A stretch of 64,000 nucleotides of DNA from the NCBI GenBank assembly GCA_933822405.4, contig CAKOGP040001936.1, positions 186,001-250,000 on the forward strand, written 5' to 3'. Below the pieces are notes generated by a model, which saw only the letters and a program-made list of their open reading frames with translations, made no database searches and had not been told where the DNA came from. Positions 1 through 10,900 of this stretch are shown here, piece by piece. Made by a program: the position numbers and the translations under genes. Position 1 is the stretch's first letter, and the number at the start of each line of letters is the position of its first letter. The DNA comes from Cylindrotheca closterium (Eukaryota; Bacillariophyta; Bacillariophyceae; Bacillariales; Bacillariaceae).

Positions 1-930
1 GGTACCAATGAATTCTTGTCGGCAATTATTGGAGTAAGGCTATTGCAGAAATGGCTCTCACCAGAGCATTTGATACAAATTGCGACATGTATAGAGGCAA
101 CAATTCCATTCAGACCAGTGATTGATGGTAAAACACCAATGGATCGCCTATATGACCGGTTAGCAGCTGTTGCTAATGAAAAATCAGAGAGCTGGCTAGT
201 CGAGACTGTTAGAATGGCAGCAGCTACGGCGAATTGTGACCTCTGCTCATTTGATAGCAACGATCGTGACTTCTTCTTGGATAGTTCATGGAAGCTAATC
301 CCTGAAGGACGGCCAATCCTGTTGCAAGAAGATTGTCCTCTGATGGAATTCCTTTTGGAATGTCATGCTCTAATGGGACGAAGCTCCTTTCTGCAGGGAG
401 CAGTTCCAAAAATTTTTCAGAGCTTTCGTCAAGTTCCGTCTGATTCAGAAATGGAGGACAAACAACGGAAGACTCGCGATAACTTGAGTCTAGTAATTGT
501 GTACGGCGAAGTCAGACTGTTGCAAATGATGTGTTTGGTTGCTTTTGCCAAAGCAGTTGGAGAAGATCCACTATCCGTACCCTTGCGGCCATACCTAGGG
601 TTGGAAGTACTAGAACCTACTAAGGCGAACCCAACACTGACAAGCGCTGAGCGCCAAATCAGGCACTGGCTTATCAGTGGAAGAAGAGCTGGCTTTGACT
701 GGGATCCAGCTTCATCATCGCTTGGGCGTTATCTGTTCGATACCCTAGGGACAAAGGGTATTAGCGAATTGGTTGAAGTAGGAAAGAGCCACGAAAAGGG
801 AAGCAAAGAAATACTGAATCACCTCCCAAAGACAATGGTCGAGGCGATAGGTAGCAACCTTGCAAAGCACTTTCCAGAAAAGGAAGAGAGTTATCTTCAG
901 GTATCAAAGAAGTTTGGGGTAAGCACCTGA
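1..930 (+). CDS. Unrecognised protein, C-terminal part (5' truncated by window edge)
   Basis: The reading frame is open from base 1 and ends with TGA at 928-930, so 309 codons of the C-terminal part are visible and the true start lies outside the window. The segment is largely alpha-helical, soluble and without membrane segments. Near its beginning it contains a run with FLSAIIGVRLLQKW followed by ACIEATIPFR-like residues (here TCIEATIPFR). From memory this resembles the part after the metal-binding histidines in some HD-domain phosphohydrolase-like proteins, but the HD motif itself would lie upstream and is not visible. I therefore give no function. That it is a real coding segment is well supported by its length and by the lack of a plausible competing frame. 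Confidence 0.7.
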   Translation, partial: GTNEFLSAIIGVRLLQKWLSPEHLIQIATCIEATIPFRPVIDGKTPMDRLYDRLAAVANEKSESWLVETVRMAAATANCDLCSFDSNDRDFFLDSSWKLIPEGRPILLQEDCPLMEFLLECHALMGRSSFLQGAVPKIFQSFRQVPSDSEMEDKQRKTRDNLSLVIVYGEVRLLQMMCLVAFAKAVGEDPLSVPLRPYLGLEVLEPTKANPTLTSAERQIRHWLISGRRAGFDWDPASSSLGRYLFDTLGTKGISELVEVGKSHEKGSKEILNHLPKTMVEAIGSNLAKHFPEKEESYLQVSKKFGVST

Positions 931-1150
931 TTTCATTGTCACTCAGATAAATATGCATACTTTTTGATCAGCGTAGGCATGCATTGGTGTCCTTCGCTTT
1001 TCATGTGATGTTATCATCTAGTGGACAAGTTTCGGTGACCATAATTTAGGCTTCTTCGCATTGATTTTTCCCCGTCGAAAGTAGAAGAAGCAATTCAAAT
1101 GTAATAATAATGCTCTACAGCAGTTTAAATTTTGCCCAAAAAACATTGAG

Positions 1151-2011
1151 CTAGCATGATCTCATTCCATTATTTGCGATGATGTTGAAGAATTCTGTAC
1201 GTTTCCCACTGTCACTCTCAAAACAACCACGAGCAGAATAAGTGAAAGTTGAAGCTCCCACCTTTTCGACTCCTCTCATGACCATGCACATATGTGAACA
1301 TTCCATTGCAACCATTACTCCCAGCGGCTCAACAGTCTCCACTATTGCCTCCGCAACTTGTCTCGTCAATCGTTCTTGCACCTGAAGCCTCCTTGCAAAA
1401 ACTTCAGCAATTCTTGCAAGCTTGCTCAAGCCAATAACTTTCCCATTGGGAATATAACCAATGTGTATCTTTCCAGTGAAGGGGACCATGTGGTGCTCGC
1501 ATAGACTGTGAATGTCAATGTTGCGGACCAAGACCATTTCGTTATGATCCTCGGAGAAAACTGCCCCGTTTGTAACTTCTTTGCAGTTCTCGCAGTATCC
1601 TTGTGTCATAAACAGAAGCGCTTTAGCCCACCGCGTTGGTGTCTTCTGTAGGCCCTCTCTATCCGGGTCTTCACCGATGCATTCGAGTATTGTTTTGCAA
1701 GCATCAGTCATTTTCTTCAAGGTTTCATCATCACTTTCACGCGGCTTCTTCGCAGATAATTGGGTTCCATGACTCTCAGGAGATGAACGCTTTCTTTCGT
1801 GACGAGCTTTTTCTTCTTGATGATCCGATTGAACCTCTACAAGTATGCCTGAGTCAGAGGTCGTTGTTTGGCTTCCGGCTGGTTTGTGCATATCAGTATG
1901 CAGGTTTAGAGGAGCTTTCGGGACAAGATGCCTAACAACGCTTTCCTTCAGAACCTTGACATTGGTCGGAGTTGGTTTGATGGTGTCGGTAGTCGTGACG
2001 CCGGTAATCAT
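1151..2011 (-). CDS. GCH1: GTP cyclohydrolase I
   Basis: This enzyme converts GTP to 7,8-dihydroneopterin triphosphate, the first step of folate and tetrahydrobiopterin synthesis. Family signatures are clear: [16 protein letters not shown], then [20 protein letters not shown] with the zinc cysteine and catalytic histidines, [20 protein letters not shown], and the second zinc cysteine in [11 protein letters not shown]. The predicted protein of 286 aa is slightly longer than typical enzymes, because about 100 low-complexity residues precede the catalytic domain. The frame is open further upstream to about 2194, but the only in-frame ATG before the domain is at 2011, so that start is chosen. An ATG at 2153 in another frame could belong to an upstream exon that I could not resolve. 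It converges on the preceding partial gene. Confidence 0.93.
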   Translation of the reverse strand: MITGVTTTDTIKPTPTNVKVLKESVVRHLVPKAPLNLHTDMHKPAGSQTTTSDSGILVEVQSDHQEEKARHERKRSSPESHGTQLSAKKPRESDDETLKKMTDACKTILECIGEDPDREGLQKTPTRWAKALLFMTQGYCENCKEVTNGAVFSEDHNEMVLVRNIDIHSLCEHHMVPFTGKIHIGYIPNGKVIGLSKLARIAEVFARRLQVQERLTRQVAEAIVETVEPLGVMVAMECSHMCMVMRGVEKVGASTFTYSARGCFESDSGKRTEFFNIIANNGMRSC

Positions 2012-2250
2012 TGGCAAACAACAGATTAAGCCAAAGAAAACTTGAATGATTGATGATGCTGGAAATGATGGGACGACAACGTCTGTCCGTCCAAAAGCGA
2101 AAGCGTAGGTTGGCGGCCAGAAGGGCAAGAGAAAAAAGGGTACCCTCGGACATTGTAACAGGTACCGGTACTTCACAAATGAAAAACTGTACAATAGTAA
2201 TAAATAACGCTTCGAATTACAGTATGAGACTTGTTCGAAATGTGCTGTTT

Positions 2251-4119
2251 TTAGTCATCATCGTTATCCTCAAATAGACTGTCTCGAAAGCATTCGGGTG
2301 CATTGCGAACGAAGAAGCGATGATCAATCGTATGAGGGATTTCTAGTTGAAGCTCTTCGCTTGGAGTTTCTTCTTTTTGACCATCAATCACTTCCCATGC
2401 AGGTGATACTTGCACCAATGGACTGCCAAGAATCGCTGAATCTGTGCCTCCACTTTCGACTGGAGATGATTTGTCGTAGCCTTTTGTTATATTCTGCACC
2501 CAAGAGTGATCGCCTGTGGCCGGTGGAAGAGGCCCACAAGGCCCATATAATCGTCGTTGTTTCATAGACTTCGGAACATTTCTGGTCCAAAAGCCGACCA
2601 TGAACGTCAATCGATTCGCAGTTTCCCCTTTCTGAGGATTTCTCCATGATCGAATCAAGTCTTTTTGCGACTGCGGGGTATTCCCTTCTTCTTTGTCGTC
2701 TGGTTGACCTCTTCCTGGGCACGGTAGAACTCCATGCAAGAGATTGCCTGGAAAAAGAAGGAACGAATTATCCTTAGGAGCACTCAGCCAGGCAGAATCG
2801 GCAACCTCTTTGGAATCAGGAGTTTGGTTGAGTATGATAGTTGTGCCTCCCTTGTTGTCGTCATCCCCACCTGTTAGATATAAAACTGATGAAAGTATTG
2901 GATGCGTCACTTTCTTTTCTTGCTGGAGCATAGATTCATCGGTATCAAAGTGAAGGTTATGCCCAAGGTTTGCTTTGATGGACCTTGTATGAACCCACCA
3001 TTCGAACCCACAAATGGATTCTGCATCGGTCTTGCATAGGACTTGCTTGGCTCGTGGTAACAAATAATTTACAATCACATCTTCAATCAGATTTCGTGGC
3101 GCAATGTTCTTCTTATACTCCACAAAGTACGAATAGTAACCTCTATTAGAATAGTCACTCTCGTTCCAATACTCCGCATCCGGGGAAAACGTATCTTTTA
3201 TGGACGCGTATAGTTTTTGCGGCAAGACTCCATCTTGAGGTCGGAATGCAAGGGGTGCTTTGGACACGCGTCTATCGGGTGCTTTTGTCTGCAACGTCCA
3301 AACATTTGGATGCAAACGGTGTGTGACAGGAAGCTTTTTCAAATGCATCAGCGCAGTTTGGTGATCAACCATCGACCACAGCATAGCGCACATGAAGCGG
3401 GCGGTTGATTCTACTGTTGATGCAGAATACTCGCCTTCTTTGTCTTGGTCATCATCCTCTTCCTTTTCGTCCTCGCTTTTCTTGTCGTCGGCTTCTAGAT
3501 CCTCTTCTTCCTCCTCGCTCTCCTCTTGAGTCGGCTCAAATTCGACCCCCACCACTTGGTTCAGTATCAACAATTCAATCCATTCTTTTAAAAGCAAGTC
3601 TTCCACGTCTTCGTCGTTCAAGATCTCCAAGGCTTTCGATCGTAGCCGACTCGCATTTTCCACAGCACACTGGTACCACTGTCGGCAGTTGGATGGCGAC
3701 AATTGATTCGTCATACGTCCAAAATTTGCACCCATAGACCATGTTGCAGCATTTTCAGGAAAGAAATCCAAAGATTTTATCAAAAGGGATTGGACTTGCT
3801 TGGCTCCATCATTCTTGGGGTCCCTTTGCTCGGATTGCATATCGTCCCTTGTGGACAGATATTCACCAATTGCAAGGTCTGCAAGTGTATTGTATGCGAC
3901 CGATAAAAGTACGGGTAACAAGTCCACCACAGAAGTCCACGGTGAATCGGAGTACTTGACATGCACCTCCGATAGCTCGATGATTTCCTGAAGCTCGTCA
4001 ACATCACCCTCTCCACCGTTTTCTTCTACGGAATCAAGGTACTGGCGAAAATGCTCCCATACTTCGGAGCATAGTGCCTCTAAATCAATCTTTGTCTTCT
4101 TTTTATTCGGTGGAGACAT
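2251..4119 (-). CDS. 2-oxoglutarate/Fe(II)-dependent oxygenase-like protein
   Basis: This is a 622-aa intronless protein. The C-terminal half holds a prolyl-4-hydroxylase-type double-stranded beta-helix. A NLHFDTDE motif supplies His and Asp iron ligands near residues 390-392, VLYLTGGD marks a core strand, and [11 protein letters not shown] supplies the distal His near residue 462. The N-terminal 200 residues are helical and may be TPR-like, followed by a strongly acidic stretch (about residues 190-230, many E and D). The substrate cannot be told. The ATG at 4119 is preferred over an upstream in-frame extension to 4221 because the coding-like sequence starts there. It is divergent from the serine-rich gene starting at 4335, leaving about 215 bp as a shared promoter region. 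Confidence 0.8.
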   Translation of the reverse strand: MSPPNKKKTKIDLEALCSEVWEHFRQYLDSVEENGGEGDVDELQEIIELSEVHVKYSDSPWTSVVDLLPVLLSVAYNTLADLAIGEYLSTRDDMQSEQRDPKNDGAKQVQSLLIKSLDFFPENAATWSMGANFGRMTNQLSPSNCRQWYQCAVENASRLRSKALEILNDEDVEDLLLKEWIELLILNQVVGVEFEPTQEESEEEEEDLEADDKKSEDEKEEDDDQDKEGEYSASTVESTARFMCAMLWSMVDHQTALMHLKKLPVTHRLHPNVWTLQTKAPDRRVSKAPLAFRPQDGVLPQKLYASIKDTFSPDAEYWNESDYSNRGYYSYFVEYKKNIAPRNLIEDVIVNYLLPRAKQVLCKTDAESICGFEWWVHTRSIKANLGHNLHFDTDESMLQQEKKVTHPILSSVLYLTGGDDDNKGGTTIILNQTPDSKEVADSAWLSAPKDNSFLLFPGNLLHGVLPCPGRGQPDDKEEGNTPQSQKDLIRSWRNPQKGETANRLTFMVGFWTRNVPKSMKQRRLYGPCGPLPPATGDHSWVQNITKGYDKSSPVESGGTDSAILGSPLVQVSPAWEVIDGQKEETPSEELQLEIPHTIDHRFFVRNAPECFRDSLFEDNDDD

Positions 4120-4334
4120 TGTTAATGAGTAAAAATGCAGATGATTGCATGCAATCCTTTTATTTTTACAAATCTTTTTCGTTTTGTGGTTGAATATCAT
4201 TCGATTGAGTCGAGTCGACAATGGTGGTTCGACGACTCAACGGAGTCACGAGCGTTGAGCCCGCCAAAGCGACAACAGATAGCGCATTTGTCAAAAACGA
4301 CATACCGAGAGTGATTTGAGAGGTCACATCCATC
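4120..4334. promoter_or_regulatory. Shared intergenic promoter region of two divergent genes
   Basis: About 215 bp separate the ATG of the minus-strand oxygenase (4119) and the ATG of the plus-strand serine-rich gene (4335). Both promoters and 5' UTRs must fit here, so a bidirectional promoter is inferred. No specific transcription factor site is recognised. Confidence 0.4.
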
Positions 4335-7300
4335 ATGAGGTCTTCTTCCTATCATTCTCGATACTTCTCCAATCATTCTCCTTCCTTACATGCTTCGACA
4401 GGATCAGCCGCGGTACCAAGCCCGGCATTTACCCATCATCACACAGCTCCTCTTCACCAATTCAATCATCCAGAACAAGAGCGAGTACAAAATGAACTCC
4501 AATACGGGAGCCAGTCTCAATACAGGCACAATTCGCATTATCATAGCCACAGTACGACTGCTCAGACATCTTCGCAACATGTATATGCCGCTATAACACA
4601 ACAAGCACCAGATGAACCATTCCTGTCCAAATCACCGTATAGCAATGTTGAACAAGCTGGGAAAGACATCCTTCGGTCCGCTCGGCAGAAACTCGATGCG
4701 AGGCGGAAAGCTAGACCAATATCTGTAGAGCAAAAGACTTCATCTACGTTGATACCAAATGCATTGGTGATGAAATCACCGTCTGTTGGTGATATCAAAC
4801 GACAACTGTGGAGTGACGATGAAAAGTTACAGAGTTCACCAGTGACAAAACTCCATCATTCTACGGCAACACAACCACCAACACAACATGCTGATCAGAA
4901 TAGTATCCAAACAAGCGAATCGGCATCGCTGAGTCTGCGAAGTTATAGATCTCTATCCCCATCAAGAGTTCACACCAACGTTATGGATCGAAGCTATGAC
5001 TCTGTCGATGCCAAGTCTACAACACAAACTACTCCTACTACAAGTACTGACAGCGGGCGTGGACGTGGAGGGCCGCTTTTTCATTCCAAATATTATGCTG
5101 CTGCGAGAGCTGCACGATTGCGGGACCAGAAAGAGCAAGAACAACAAAGGTCTCGATCCAGTTCAATACCTGCGGTGTCATTGGGTAAAGAAAGTGCGTC
5201 GAAACTTCCAACTCGTCAGCCCAGCCCCCCGCGTTCCCATGCACCGAGATCAAGATCTCTTTCAAGATCGTTTTCATCAACAAACAAAAACGGTGCATCG
5301 GAACAGCAAGAAACTGCTCCAGCGCATCAGAACAGTCACTTGGGTTCAAATTCAAAACGATCTCGATCTCTCTCCAGATCATTCCCGCCGACCAAGGAAA
5401 GCATTTCATCAACTTGTGCAAAACAACACGCGACAATAACCTCCCGCCAGGCGAGCACCTCATTGCGAACTTCTCCGCTAAGGGCTCGATATATATCTAG
5501 GTCATTCTCATCGACGAACGAGACTGCAGCATCAACAAGGACAGTAGATTCGAAGCAACACGCGAATAATATACCCACTCGCCACACTAGCCCCTTACCA
5601 ACGTCACAACGCAATTCGCACAGCATGCCACCGCGAAAGAAGTCCGAGCAGGCCAAGGTTGCCAAGGTCCCGAGCTCACCGCAAACCCACATGTCCAGTA
5701 ACAGTCCCAGGTCTGCCTCATCTAGTTCAACCACGGAGAAGGAACACCGCCTCAAAGGGAGCTCCCCTAACGGAACTTCTATCCTTGCAAGGGGGAGACT
5801 CGCAAATATGGCACTTGAAAAGGGCTTAGCAAATAGGAACGGGAGATCTCGATCACCATTCATTGAGAAGCGGATGCGTTCGTTTTCTCGTGATCGTGAG
5901 CAGAACGAGCTCAAGCTGTCACCGGAACAGAGGCCGCAACAAACCGTTGAACAGCAACATTTTGTTGAAGCAGGGCAAGGGGCTTCAGACAGAACCCAAC
6001 CGTTGCAGACGTATGGGGCAAGCTCGAGCATGCAAGGAGCTGAAAAGACTACAAAACCCAAAGTTGCGTCTGCGCGTGGAGAACGTTCCAGCATTGCAGC
6101 CTTTTGGAATGGTAAAATCAATCGAGTGACCTCGAGTCCGAGAGGATCGACTGAAAGCCCACAGAAACGTCCAACGAGGCAGAAAGAGGAGAAAGAAAAA
6201 GAAATCAATTCCACTGAATCCAAACCTTCCAGCTTGGATCTCATGGCCAAACTTAATGCAGTTGATCGTCAAAATCCAGCACAAGCTTTGGCTCAAATTG
6301 ACTTCATTTTGCGAGAAGAAGGTCGAATGAACTCGTTTGAACCCATTTTGATCAATCCCAATGTTGGAAATGATGACGACTCGGCAGGGACAACGATATC
6401 ATCCCTCACAAATCCGGATTATAGAGATTGGCAAATTCAGCAGCAAATGCGTGCAAATCAGAATGTTCCGAATCAGATCGCACCTACTACCGCAGTTTCT
6501 TCGTTTCGACGCCCGCGCCCATCGCATTTGCAGAACTACAATCCCAACAGTTTTTCAAAGGAAAAATCAAATCCCCTTTTCACCAATCATCAAAAGCAGC
6601 CACAGCCCGTTGCAACAACGACTTTAGAAAAGCAAAAAGCTAAACAAATGGCAAAGCTTGCGAACACTTCCAGGGAAGCGAAAACCATTATCTACAGTAC
6701 TACGGTCAATCAAGAAACAACCCTTCAGGATTCCACTAGCTCTCCACTTCCAAGGCCATCGTCACTGCCTACGCAACGTTCGCATCCGTGGGATGGCGAC
6801 GCACCTGATACTGAATCTATCCCAGTCAGTGTCCCACCGATTGAAGAAAGAGTTGCGACTATTGATGCACATACCGAATTCAAAAGGCAAGAGCAAACGA
6901 TGCGTAGTCGAAGCACAGTTCCTGCCAAGACTCCTAGAGTGGAGACCAATTCAGGCTCATCAGGTCTGGCCGATAATGATTTCAATATTAATGCGAAGAC
7001 AGGTGATTTGACTGCAAAGCAGTCAAACAAGAAAGTCTCGACTCCAAGAATCACTCCCCAACAGTATGCGAATTCGCGAAAGATTTCAGATAACTTTGAC
7101 ACAGCATGGGCCTTGATGCCAGATAGTGGCTTTGCGCCTGTGGGCAGCCCAAAAGGACGACAGGGACGGGGTTCACAATCATCGAGAACCTCTCGCACCC
7201 TAGACTTAAATACCTCGTTTGATGCTTCCAGCAATGCCACCCGATCCTATCATTCTCGGTCATTGTCCATTCCAGAAGACGGTGATAGCGAAGGAGTGAA

Positions 7301-7742
7301 TGGAGAAAGGTTTTCGATTGAAGTCTCGCTGTACAATCCAGATCCAAACACTCCAAATAAGGGGGGCAGCAAACCCAAGTCTCGGAAAAGAGGATTTCTT
7401 CGATCATTGGTACGGCGGCAAAATGGAAAGAAAGGAACCACTTCTTCAACGAACAGCGAGTCGCAGAATAGTACAGGAATGTATTCTGGGTCACAGTCAA
7501 GTTCTGCTGCACAATCTCGTTCAGCACCGGGTAGCATGAATTCTGGGCGAAGCTCTTCAGTTGTTTCCCCGCCTTCTATCCGCAATGAATCTCGACAGAG
7601 AAGTCGATCGACGGCCCCTAGTAAACCTTCATCTCCGGCTCCATCGCAAACAGCGCAGTCTGATGGTTCAATCGATGGGTTTCGGACAGCTAGTATGGCT
7701 AAAAAATACAGCCGCGTAATGAGACTGTATGACGATGATTGA
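4335..7742 (+). CDS. Disordered Ser/Arg-rich protein with internal repeats
   Basis: This single-exon gene encodes 1135 aa with almost no hydrophobic core. It is rich in Ser, Arg, Gln, Thr and Pro, so most of the chain is probably disordered. RSRSLSRSF-like blocks followed by STN/PTK recur three times (about residues 310-400), which suggests internal duplication. A basic patch, KSRKRGFLRSLVRRQNGKKG, lies near the C-terminus (about 1025-1045), and the last residues are acidic (YDDD). Many SP and SxRS sites suggest heavy phosphorylation. It has no RNA-recognition motif or other recognised domain, so it should not be called an SR splicing factor. Function unknown. The ATG at 4335 is the first in frame. 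Confidence 0.75.
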   Translation: MRSSSYHSRYFSNHSPSLHASTGSAAVPSPAFTHHHTAPLHQFNHPEQERVQNELQYGSQSQYRHNSHYHSHSTTAQTSSQHVYAAITQQAPDEPFLSKSPYSNVEQAGKDILRSARQKLDARRKARPISVEQKTSSTLIPNALVMKSPSVGDIKRQLWSDDEKLQSSPVTKLHHSTATQPPTQHADQNSIQTSESASLSLRSYRSLSPSRVHTNVMDRSYDSVDAKSTTQTTPTTSTDSGRGRGGPLFHSKYYAAARAARLRDQKEQEQQRSRSSSIPAVSLGKESASKLPTRQPSPPRSHAPRSRSLSRSFSSTNKNGASEQQETAPAHQNSHLGSNSKRSRSLSRSFPPTKESISSTCAKQHATITSRQASTSLRTSPLRARYISRSFSSTNETAASTRTVDSKQHANNIPTRHTSPLPTSQRNSHSMPPRKKSEQAKVAKVPSSPQTHMSSNSPRSASSSSTTEKEHRLKGSSPNGTSILARGRLANMALEKGLANRNGRSRSPFIEKRMRSFSRDREQNELKLSPEQRPQQTVEQQHFVEAGQGASDRTQPLQTYGASSSMQGAEKTTKPKVASARGERSSIAAFWNGKINRVTSSPRGSTESPQKRPTRQKEEKEKEINSTESKPSSLDLMAKLNAVDRQNPAQALAQIDFILREEGRMNSFEPILINPNVGNDDDSAGTTISSLTNPDYRDWQIQQQMRANQNVPNQIAPTTAVSSFRRPRPSHLQNYNPNSFSKEKSNPLFTNHQKQPQPVATTTLEKQKAKQMAKLANTSREAKTIIYSTTVNQETTLQDSTSSPLPRPSSLPTQRSHPWDGDAPDTESIPVSVPPIEERVATIDAHTEFKRQEQTMRSRSTVPAKTPRVETNSGSSGLADNDFNINAKTGDLTAKQSNKKVSTPRITPQQYANSRKISDNFDTAWALMPDSGFAPVGSPKGRQGRGSQSSRTSRTLDLNTSFDASSNATRSYHSRSLSIPEDGDSEGVNGERFSIEVSLYNPDPNTPNKGGSKPKSRKRGFLRSLVRRQNGKKGTTSSTNSESQNSTGMYSGSQSSSAAQSRSAPGSMNSGRSSSVVSPPSIRNESRQRSRSTAPSKPSSPAPSQTAQSDGSIDGFRTASMAKKYSRVMRLYDDD

Positions 7743-7972
7743 TTGCGGCTAAATACTCTAAGCTCTAAAAGATGGTATCGTAATGTCCTGGTACCACTGT
7801 ACTGTGCAATGAGCTGTATTATACCGATACTGTAAGACGCTGTTTTCTTAAACTCGGATTGATCAAACAATCGTCCATCCGACTCAATCAAATCGAATAA
7901 GCATCATACCTTTTCAAACTAAACAAAAGCTTCGCAAGTGACCCCTTTCACAACAGTATAGCTGTTCTGATC

Positions 7973-10900
7973 ATGGAGAAATATGTTCTTGGTTATTTCC
8001 GAGAACAGCTTTCCAAGGTGAGAGACTATGTGTGTCCCCGTGCTCAGGATGACTTGAATTTTGTTTTCTGATGCACCGTTGCCTGGACAACTTAGATCAT
8101 CATCGGATTCCGAGAGGAACAGGTAAATGCTAATCTTTTAAATGGGAAGGGTGAAATTCGAGATCTTCAAATAAATTGCTCCGTTGTGAACAAGATGGTG
8201 TCCCAATTGGTACCATTTGCAACATTCGAGGAAGTCCATGTTTCTAGATTGGGATTTCAGGTTACTTCGTGGGCAAACCTTCGAAAGGCACCAATAGTCG
8301 TGGATATCGGGTGCATTACAGCTGTCGTTGAGGAGCCTCTCAACTATGTTACCGGTATGAAGAAGACAGGGATTCGAATGTTCACAGAAAAGGAGCTAGC
8401 ACGTATGATTGAAGAGGAACTTTTGAAACCATTCCGCAAAACTGGTGCTTATGGTATTGTGGATAGAATAACAGACAACTTGACAATCGAGATTGAAAAG
8501 ATTGATATATCATTCTCTACGATGGGCAGATTCAAGACTAAACGAATTGGACCTTGGACCCCCCCTGTGCTTCATATTGAATGCAGGAATTTTCGAAGCA
8601 CTGCTGTTGATATACATGGACATGAAGGAACCCCAGAACAAATCTGGGCGCACAACCACCGACGAAACCAGGCCTTTTTGCTTTGTAGAAAAGTGGCGTT
8701 GGAGACATGCGTTAGTCTGAAGAGCCCGGAAAAAGAAATCACTCTGATAAAAGGCTTGAAATTGGAAGTTCAAATTGCACTCAGACAGCGTTTGAGAGAT
8801 GGTCATATTCTAGGAATACAGTCGGATGTAACTATTCCTTCGGTTGATGTAGTCCTGGATCAGGAGAATCTACCTATGGTTGCCAGTTTGATGGCGGGAC
8901 TTCAATATTGCGTGACGAAAGATCGTTCTTATGAAGATCCGCTTCATTCAAAATCAGCACAGGGCGGTTCAGCTCTGGCTTCCGTCATTGCTTCTTCAAG
9001 AAACAGCAATCCCGAAGCAAAGACAGCTACGGCAGAGGAAGTGGCCAGCAATTTTACACCTGAAATTGACGATGACAACATTTCAGAAGGTTCTTCGTCG
9101 AGCAGCGAGGGCGACGAAGGAGTCGCGTCGGATGCTGCACAGTCAAGTGCCGAATCAACAAACACTTCTAAGCTGGACGTTTTGGAAAGGCCTGTTCTTG
9201 TGTTGCCACTTGGCATCATCATTCACCAAGATGTTTGTATCACAGCTTCGATTCACCAGGCTGTTATAAGAGGTTCCTACGCGGGTGAGGAAGACGGATG
9301 CGTACAACTCACAGCACAAGGAACAATCGCGGAGCTGATTTGGCCCAAGGCCAATAGCGAATTTGGTTTCCATGCCCAAGCATCCGTTGCGTACTGTACT
9401 CTAGAAGAGGCATATGGTAATCAGCGAACGACCCTTTTTATCAATGGAATAGCCCGGAAAGACCATAGCTCAATGGGTAACAAACAAACGAACGCAGAAG
9501 AGATCAGCTTTGACGAGAATTTTCCATTTTTCGAGAAGCGGTCTATTCGAAATGATCCTCTCGATCTACGTCGGACTTTCCCAAGTCAAGGTGTTGGGCA
9601 GAAACTTACCGTGGATTTCTTGAATAAAGACTTGGCCAACCCCAAGGTGTTCAACGAGACTGGCATCAATCAGGTCGAGATAATCTTGGACTTGCAACCG
9701 TGGTGGCGAGTCACTCGCTTTGTGTTGAATGAGCCAAGTGGCGGATACGATCCTAGGCTACATTCTGGTGACTGGTCAGATGTGTTGACTGTGGATATGC
9801 TTCAAGATCCCACAAAACCGATTGACCTCGATGATCAGCTACAATTTACAAAACAAAAGTTTCTTGGTGATGACTACATGCTTTCATCAGATGTATTTAG
9901 TGCTGTTGTCCGTCTTACGAACATCACAATCCGCTGCCCTGCGGCAATAAAAGAGAGTGTTCGAGCATGTGATTTGCTATTGGAACTAGAGGAAGTAACG
10001 GTCACGGTCACTTCAGATCTGCCGAGGTCTTTCCTGACTGGAAAACTCTCAAATTGGGAAAAAGAAGATGAAACAAACAACAAAAAAGTGGAGTTTCCAA
10101 ATGATCATTCAGACATTCTGTTTCACATCGAAAGCGAGCAGGATTCCCTGTTGGCTCATCAGGCTTCGTCGAATTCCAAGATTTCATCAACCTTTCGTCA
10201 GCAGATCACTGTGCGGGGATTTCAAATGAGAATAATTCCTGTGGTTCCTTTTTGCAATGCTTCTGATCCACAACAGTTGTTTGCTCCTACTGATGTAACT
10301 CTAATTGCATCCCTCGAGGGAGGAAGCCCTTCGGTCGATGATGAAGCTGCAAAACTGGTATTTTACCTCTCGATCCATGTTCACAAAGCGTTTCTCAATC
10401 TCGATCTCGATCTAATTGCTGGTATGACAAGCACTCTTCTTTATCATGGTGATACAGTTATTGATGCCTTGAAACACGTGAAAGATATGGGGTCGAGTGC
10501 AAAGAACAAAACTAAAGTACGCAACCAGAAGGTTGTTAAGAAGTCAATGACGGGTAGACAGGAGATGATACGGCGGCAGGTTTTGCGGAGTAAAGCAGCT
10601 GCAGGACTCTCTATAGTTGTTTGTTTACAGCTGTCTGAGTTTGGTCTTTCCTTCTGGCGTCAGAACATTCCGTTGGAAAGCCCTGTGATATCAACTGACA
10701 GCAAAGAATCCAGCCTTTCGTTCGACGCAAGTCACATTGCTGCATTGAGGCTACTGGAAATTCGAATAGAGAATTTTGAAGTTGGAGCTGAGTTTGGATT
10801 TAGAAATGAAAAAGTATCGCGGACAGTATTGAAATGCTGCCTGGAACGTTTTCAAGTACGACTTTGTAGGGTTCGGAACAACCTGAAGCAAAACAGCCCC

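Noticed and set aside
5336..6250. 304-codon open frame on the minus strand
   Set aside because: It is antisense to the Ser/Arg-rich gene, has biased Cys/Leu/Ser composition from complementary codons and no domain; a shadow frame.
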